The notes below the pieces were generated by a model that made no database searches, was not told the DNA's origin, and worked only from the letters and a program-made list of their open reading frames with translations. From contig NW_027506917.1 of NCBI RefSeq assembly GCF_052324685.1, positions 310,001 to 374,000 on the forward strand: a DNA stretch of 64,000 nucleotides, read 5' to 3'. This document shows, in pieces, positions 57,542 through 64,000 of the stretch (its first letter is position 1; every line of letters begins with the position of its first letter). Origin of the DNA: Brachyhypopomus gauderio (lineage: Eukaryota; Chordata; Actinopteri; Gymnotiformes; Hypopomidae). Both the position numbers and the translations under genes were made by a program.

Positions 57542-59672
57542 TTAGTTCTGAAGACCTTCTGAAAACCACTGATGTGCCAGAACATCCTCGAGCACAGGAC
57601 GTTTTTCAGGGTCCTTTTGCAGACACCATGTTAGCAGATGGCGGCAGTCTGTGTGTGTAGCAACGGGATTAGTTGAGAAAGAAAATCAGTTACCATCTGA
57701 AACCTCTGATCTGACTGTTCTAATGGCTTATTCAAAGTTTTTAAATGACAGAACTGTACAGAAACCTTCATCACTAACAAAAACTAAAAAGACTGAACAA
57801 GTCTTTTTTATAATTTTAAGACGGTTACAAAATGTTGTATTGCCAATTCTCCATTCTTCATTAGTACATTTTATCAATCTGTGGTTGTGTATTACATTAC
57901 CAGATGAAATAATTACATAAATGATCATTTTGCAATTTAGAATTTCTAGTTATCTTGAAGATGCTTCTGCCTTTTCACCTCTGGATGGGTTTCCCTTGAA
58001 GCAGAGGTCTGCCTCAACAATGTCCTCCTCCTTCTCAAAGGGCACATCTCCACAGATAATGCTGTAGAGGAGCACACCCAGACTCCAGATGGTGGCTTGA
58101 CGGCCCTCATACGTCCTGTCAATCAGCCATTCAGGTGGGCGGTATACCTTGGTGCCTGAGACAACGAGAGAATCATCAGTAACAAAATACTAAGTCTCTA
58201 ATTTGATCCCATTTTTTAACTTGAGGTGCACATTTCATTCCTATGGTGAATAACCTTCAAAGCGCCTGTAGGGTCCGGTCTTAAGCAGATCGCCACAACC
58301 AAAGTCGATCAACTTGACGTCAAGGGTGTCGGTGTTGACCAGAAGGTTTTCTTCCTTGACGTCTCTATGCAGAACTCCACGGTCACGGCAGTGAAGGACA
58401 GCCTGAACCACCTGACGCATGATCAATCGTGCCAGTGGCTCAGGTAGTTGGTATTGATGCAAGTCCAAGAAATCAAACAGGTCCATGCAGGGGATGGGTC
58501 GCTCCAGAATCAAGATGAAGCAGTCGCAATCAAACCATTCTAGCAGCTCCACAATATGCTGACAACGAGGTGGCTTGCACACCATCTCCATTAAAGCCAC
58601 CTCTAAGGGGAGACTGCGAGTTTCGCCGGGCTAAAATTAGGGAACACATGGTTAGTATGGGTTTGAAGTTTTATAGTGGAATTATGGTTAGCAGGTTAAC
58701 ATGAAAGGGATCTGGATTGGTACCAATCATTAGATGAAACCTGAATCTAAAAGTGAACTGTTTTCCATTCGTGTTGGGAGGAGTCACTGAATGGAAAATT
58801 AACAGCTTTGCGTTTATAGTCCCTTTGCAGTTTTACCCATCTAAAAAGTTCCAGACATTGTTGCAATATTACATAAGTAAAGATATTGAACTTACAACAG
58901 TGATGAACCGTTCTGTGTGATGCTTCGGCACAAATTTAATGGCGATCTGGTCACATAAAAAACACAGCAAGTGAAGTTGTTTACACAAAACAGTCAGTAC
59001 ATTTAACATATATCTAAGGGCTTGCAGATGGTAGCCACAGCTTCTCAGGTAACTCATAAATCTGGAGTCTGATAAATACTCATCCACAGATTGTCAAGCT
59101 TATTACATTGTATAATCAGGATCTTTGTGTTCAAAAAGTGGAAAAAGGTCAAGGCACATTAGATTTGACCACTTGATTGCCATGTGAATAACAAAGGCTC
59201 TCTAGGGAAAATAGCTCCTTTCAAAGTTCTAATCACAATCTAAAATAGAAATTAAGTCCCAAAATCATTCTTGTATTGTGTGCTGATGCTCACCTGTTTT
59301 CCATCAGCCTTGCGGACTCCTGCATACACTGAGCCGTATCCTCCTGTGCCCAGGAGATCTCCCACAGTGTAGCGTGAATTGAAGCTCACTACATGAAACA
59401 AAAACAAGTTACATCATTGTACAACATAAGATTCAGTCAAAATAAATTTCAGCAGGTGTAAAATGCTGGTAGTGTTGAGGGTGCTATTCTAGACAGACCT
59501 TTGCACTCCTCCTCTTTCTTCTCTCTCTTCTTCTTCTTTGCCCGCGTCTCCATGGGGTGGGGTGTCAAGTCTTGAGGAGCATCCCCTTTCCTCTTCCTAC
59601 TCCGCCTCAGAGGTTCCTCTTCTCGCCCTCGCTTTGCAGACAACTTGCAGCTTCTGCTCACCTTGCGCTCAG
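57542..59672 (-). CDS. PIM-like serine/threonine protein kinase, copy 2 (5' end not found)
   Basis: The exons are 59,499-59,672, 59,294-59,388, 58,896-58,946, 58,255-58,630, 57,979-58,155 and 57,542-57,648, with the same borders and phases as copy 1. The glycine loop, ATP lysine, HRD, DFG and PPE motifs are all kept. Two amino-acid differences from copy 1 were found among the exon bases compared: Arg to Lys in the basic leader (REKKEEEC) and Glu to Gly after the DFG segment (LLKTGPYRRF). No stop or frameshift occurs, so both genes appear functional. The initiator exon was not identified. Confidence 0.88.
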
Positions 59673-60559
59673 CTAAAATGAAGAGAACACAATGTTTATG
59701 TAACCTTTAAGTAACGTTAGGATTATTTTAACATTAACCAATGGTTGACACATCTGAATTATACAAGTAAAAAAAAACATATTCCACATTTCAAACAGAA
59801 TATAATCAAATACAAATAAATTTAATTGAAATAGAAATACTAGTTGAAATATGAATCACTGCTGTTTCCCCATGTTTTTCTGCATCCTCTCTTTCTCATC
59901 CTCAATCATTTCTAAATCATTTCTTTGAAGAAAATGTAACTCGTGTGCTTGAAGAAAATGTATATGTACTATATGCACTGTAAATACAATTTCATCTTTC
60001 TTTGTTTAGACATTAGACTGCAGAAGCCTATGCCAATCTCGCCAGTAAACCACAGAGGGAGTAAATGTAGGCACTCCTTCAATGCTTGCTTTAAAACCAT
60101 AGGATACATAGGCAGTATCAAAACACAAACTACTGAGAGACAGCAATTTTAGTTGTAATTTTAGAGACCATTTTGTGTTAATGCATCATTTATATTGGGG
60201 GTCTTTTATTTTGACATTTGGGGGGTTTGTGTTTTGTGGAGTGGCGAGATTACAGCTCGCGTTGTGTTCGGTGGATTGCTCCTACTTGCGAGGTGGATTA
60301 AAAAAAGTTAATAGTCCCATCCGTTGGCTCTAGTGTGGAATTTTGTTGAATAAGGCCTTTGTTCGGAAGCTAGAGTTTATTTTAAACTCCCACGCCTTTC
60401 ATTACTAACACACCCGATAATTATATCTGAGAATTATATATATGAGCAAATATAGTGTGTGTATCCTTATTTGTAGTAGTAATTCCGATCGCAAGATACA
60501 TGCAAGGTAGGATGTGTTAGCTCAGTGGAAGTGGAAATTACCCAACACAATTTAGTTTG
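59673..60559. other. Upstream of PIM-like copy 2; no gene recognised
   Basis: This duplicates 17,673-18,590. It has a loss of about 27 bp near 59,884. Confidence 0.4.
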
Positions 60560-60905
60560 TATAGGCCAAACTACGGCCCCTTAGGCTTTTTAATCCGACC
60601 CGCCAAACCTGTCTAAATGATAGTAAGAACGTCATTCATTTTCCCTTTTTACCCTTTCATCTGCAATACCATCATTTCCCCAATAGATGGCGCATTAATC
60701 CAGACACATTGACCTCCGTTGGAGTGTAACTTTCCTGCTGCCGTTTTGCCCTTCGGTAAAAATGAGAGGAGCAAAGAAAAGAAAAGAAAAGTGGACACGG
60801 AATGCCGAGTGTCTAAAAAAGAGTGGACAACAAAATATTTTTTCACGGAGGTCCAGCACAATCAACTGACTGCAATAAAACATTCAAGTCTAGTCTTGCT
60901 TGTAA
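60560..60905 (+). mobile_element. hAT remnant, copy 2
   Basis: This is the duplicate of 18,594-18,930, with the ATACACGGG part of the left end deleted. The KRKVDTECRVSKKEW relic is kept. Confidence 0.6.
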
Positions 60906-63097
60906 GCTCACATTGTCCTTGCCCACAGAAGTGGGTACAAAGCACAAACTCCTTATATCACACAGACTGCTGCTGCATGCCACTGTTTAAAACTGGCCAG
61001 GTGATACCCAATACTTAAATAAGCCATGTTACATAGATTACAAAGATTAATAGATATATGCTTTGGCAGCAGTCCAGATGAGGTATCAGAAGCCAGCAAA
61101 GCAGCATGACAATGTTTTGTTTAGATTGTTTGGGGGTGTACTAAAATAGTGAAAAATGAAATACATTCAAATTCATTTGTCTTCCTCTGGTCCATCTGGT
61201 TCGTTCATTTGTCTTCCCCTGTTTGTAATAAATACTGTCCACATGTTTCATAATACAAATATGCAGTCATGGTCACTTGGCAGTCATGGCTGAGTTGTTG
61301 TTATTCACATTCCCTTATAATAATACAGCTGACTGTCGAATGTTTAGGAGCAAGGAAATTTCATGACTGGATTTGTTGCACAGGTGGCATATTGTCACAG
61401 TTCCACGCTGGAAAGCACTGAGCTCCTGAGAGTGACCCATTCACAAATGTTTGTAAAAACAGTACGCGTGCCTAGTAAAAATATCTTATCAATGTCTATA
61501 TGAAAGAAGAGGATCTGCCTCAGAACCTCGCCTTGAACATGGGGTTGAGCAAGGTGTCTCTGCCTCTCCATGTCAGGGCCTAAATGCAAAACACCAACCC
61601 AGGGCACAGAAGATGCATGAGCGTGTACTGTTAAGATCATCAGGTCTATAAGAAGGGCTACAGTGCCATGTGAATTCATTACAATGTTGAAGACTATGTG
61701 ATGTCTCATTTTCTGATAAAACTGATGTTTTACTGGTCAGGTCATGTGCAGAAAGCTGATGGTTCTGCACCTCTGCCAGACCTTACAAACAAATAAATGT
61801 TTTTTTTTCTACTTTATCATGCATGGTTGTTTGGTTTGTTGAATATGCATGTAATCTTCAGTGTTACACAGTACCAGTGTGGAGTGGACCTGTGGGCTGG
61901 TGGATGTCCCATATAGATGGTCCTTCTGCAGGCATGCTAACATGGCTGACATTTAAGGGTCCGGCCGTACTTCCGCCGTGGATCACTGGCTCTTGGGGGT
62001 TGTAGGACACACCTGAAAATCCCACAGCAGGTAAAGTGAACCCCAGCACGCCTCACAGTGAGGCTCAAATGCCTTGTAAGTGTTTCCCAATGAACAAGTA
62101 ATTATAAGAAGGGCTATGGTGCCATGTGATGTCATTAGAATGTGGGGAGAATGCTTAAGAATTTGTGATGTTGGAAATCTGTTTCTTTTTAAAAATGTTT
62201 ATTTTTATTTGCTTTATTCATGGCCACATAATGTTAACACATATATGTAACATGGTGGGATTTATGAAAATTGTGCTGAGTCAAAGAAATCAAAGAAATA
62301 ACCCATGCTCCATTAATTATATTATCCTGTACACATGAAATAAAGAGCTTGACAGTCATCAATAGAATAAATATACATGTTATTTTTCTGAACCTTAGAA
62401 ACCTACTACATAAATGTGTATATTTAATTTTTTATTATTATGAATAAGCCTATGGAAATCCATACTCATAAGAACTAAATATACTGTCTTACATAGAAGT
62501 ATAAAATTATGTACAGTATATGAAAATGTATTTTTCTCACCATGAGTGGTACAACCTGGTGTGTCTATGAAGTTGTTTTGTTCCTGCCCAGGCCTTGGCT
62601 GGTCAATTCTGCAGGGGTAAAAACTCATTCTCAAGGTGAAAAATAGAAAGGATAGAAAGGATAGAAAGATCTACAAAAAATAGAAAGTAAATCAGATCTT
62701 ATTTGTAAGATTTGTAAAATTTGTAAGGGTTGTAAGTCACAGAGCAAAATCTCATACAACCAATTCTGAGCTTTTCAGCATCAAAATTGAAATCAAAACA
62801 TTCCACCTTCCCAACCAAACATTCTAAACCAAACATTCCAAAGTTGAGTAGCACATGTAATATCACAACTTCCAATTTTTTAACCAAAACACCAAATCAG
62901 CCAGGCTGCTACAATAACCTGATGCAGCCTGGCTTGTATACACCTTTCATACACCTTTTCCCTGGTCAAAGTCAGGCACTTTCAATGTCTATTTTCTTTC
63001 AATTTCTATTTTCAATATTTTCCAGTACCTTACAGCTTAGGTGTAATTACAAATCAGTGATTCTTGAGACAAGGGACAAAACGGGGTTACAAATATA
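60906..63097. other. No gene recognised (copy 2)
   Basis: This duplicates 18,931-21,347 but lacks about 230 bp that copy 1 has at 19,168-19,395. Confidence 0.45.
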
Positions 63098-64000
63098 CAC
63101 TGCTCAAAAAAATAAAGGGAACCCTTAAACAACACAATATAATTCCAAGTCAACCACACTTCTGTGAAACCAACCTGTTCAGTTAGGAAGCAACACTGAT
63201 TGTGAATCAATTTAACCTGCTGTTGTGCAAATGGAATAGACAACAGGTAGAAATGAGAGGCAATTAGCAAGACCCCCCCATAAAGGAGTGGTTCTGCAGG
63301 TGGGGACCACAGACCACTTCTCAGTACCTATGCTTTCTGGCTGATGTTTTGGTCACTTTTGAATGTTGGTGGTCCTTTCACACTCGTGGTAGCATGAGAC
63401 GGACTTTACAACCCACACGAGTGGCTCAGGTAGTGCAGCTCATCCAGGATGCCACATCAATGCGAGCTGTGGCAAGAAGGTTTGCTATGTCTGTCAGCGT
63501 AGTGTCCAGAGGCTGGAGGCGCTACCAGGAGACAGGCCAGTACACCAGGAGACGTGGAGGAGGCCGTAGGAGGGCAACAACCCAGCAGCAGGACCACTAC
63601 CTCCGCCTTTGTGCAAGCAGGAACAGGAGGAACACTGCCAGAGCCCTGCAAAATGACCTCCAGCAGGCCACAAATGTGCATGTGTCTGCACAAGCGGTTA
63701 GAAACCGACTCCATGAGGATGGTATGAGAGACCGACGTCCACAGATGGGGGGTTGTGCTCACAGCCCAACACCGTGCAGCACGCTTGGCATTTGCCAGAG
63801 AACACCAGGATTGGCAAATTCGCCACTGGCACCTTGTGCTCTTCACAGATGAAAACAGGTTCACACTGAGCACGTGACAGACATAACAGAGTCTGGAGAC
63901 GCCGTGGAGAGCGATATGCTGCCTGCAACATCCTTCAGCATGACCGGTTTGGCAGTGGGTCAGTAATGGTGTGGGGTGGCATTTCATTGGAGGGCCACAC
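63098..64000 (+). mobile_element. Second Tc1-like transposon, copy 2 (cut by window end)
   Basis: The left inverted repeat CACTGCTCAAAAAAATAAAG is preceded by TA. A decayed transposase starts at 63,394 ([20 protein letters not shown]) with the same frame break after RDRRPQMGG as copy 1. Seven C replace the long C run of copy 1. Confidence 0.88.

Larger units (their letters stand above)
42552..64000 (+). repeat. Large direct duplication, copy 2
   Basis: This is the second copy of 1-22,260. Copy-specific events are an 813-bp LTR at 50,903-51,715, loss of an integrase exon near 50,200, expanded AT microsatellites at 49,629-49,827, loss of the hAT present at 14,466 in copy 1 (a clean empty site near 57,353-57,365), and loss of about 230 bp near 61,157. 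The deletion junction shares a short AAAATGA-type microhomology. The LINE sequence continues naturally to the left of 42,552, so the homology probably extends beyond the window start in copy 1. Confidence 0.95.

Overview
The window is eukaryotic and almost certainly teleost fish DNA. It is AT-rich and intron-bearing, has long AT and GT microsatellites, and is crowded with decayed transposons typical of fish: hAT, Tc1/mariner, a P-element (THAP9-type) relative, an L2/CR1-like LINE, a tRNA-derived SINE and solo LTRs. The species cannot be fixed from the sequence. Nothing looks bacterial or phage-like, and no CRISPR array or rRNA gene was seen.

The dominant structure is a large direct duplication. 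Bases 1-22,260 (copy 1) return at 42,552-64,000 (copy 2) in the same order and orientation, about 42 kb apart. Both visible ends are the window edges, so the true limits are unknown. Over 16,255-17,755 I count five substitutions and no indel, about 0.3 percent. The copies also differ by whole insertions: an 870-bp hAT and a 105-bp segment only in copy 1, an 813-bp LTR only in copy 2, and a loss of about 230 bp in copy 2. That pattern fits either a recent tandem duplication or two haplotypes laid end to end by an assembler.

Each copy holds, in order: a LINE 3' end, a USP37-like deubiquitinase pseudogene, a non-autonomous hAT, a MITE, a microsatellite plus SINE, an intron-bearing integrase/Ulp1-type protease pseudogene, a hAT transposase pseudogene, a Tc1 element (transposase intact in copy 1, stopped in copy 2), an apparently functional PIM-like serine/threonine kinase gene on the minus strand, and a second, broken Tc1-like element.

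The 20 kb between the copies holds two partial P-element transposons in direct repeat, one split cleanly by a hAT with 8-bp target duplications. It also holds a 4.25-kb block with terminal inverted repeats, BED-finger hAT fragments, and the most interesting locus, at 36,143-39,630. That locus is a TATA-bearing gene of at least five exons whose splice phases all agree. It encodes a protein of about 275 residues that I do not recognise. Its frame continues past the present stop through two further segments, the last split by a 298-bp solo LTR.

Functional host genes are therefore few: two near-identical PIM-like kinases and the unrecognised gene. The rest is mostly a record of transposon insertion and decay, useful for timing the duplication.
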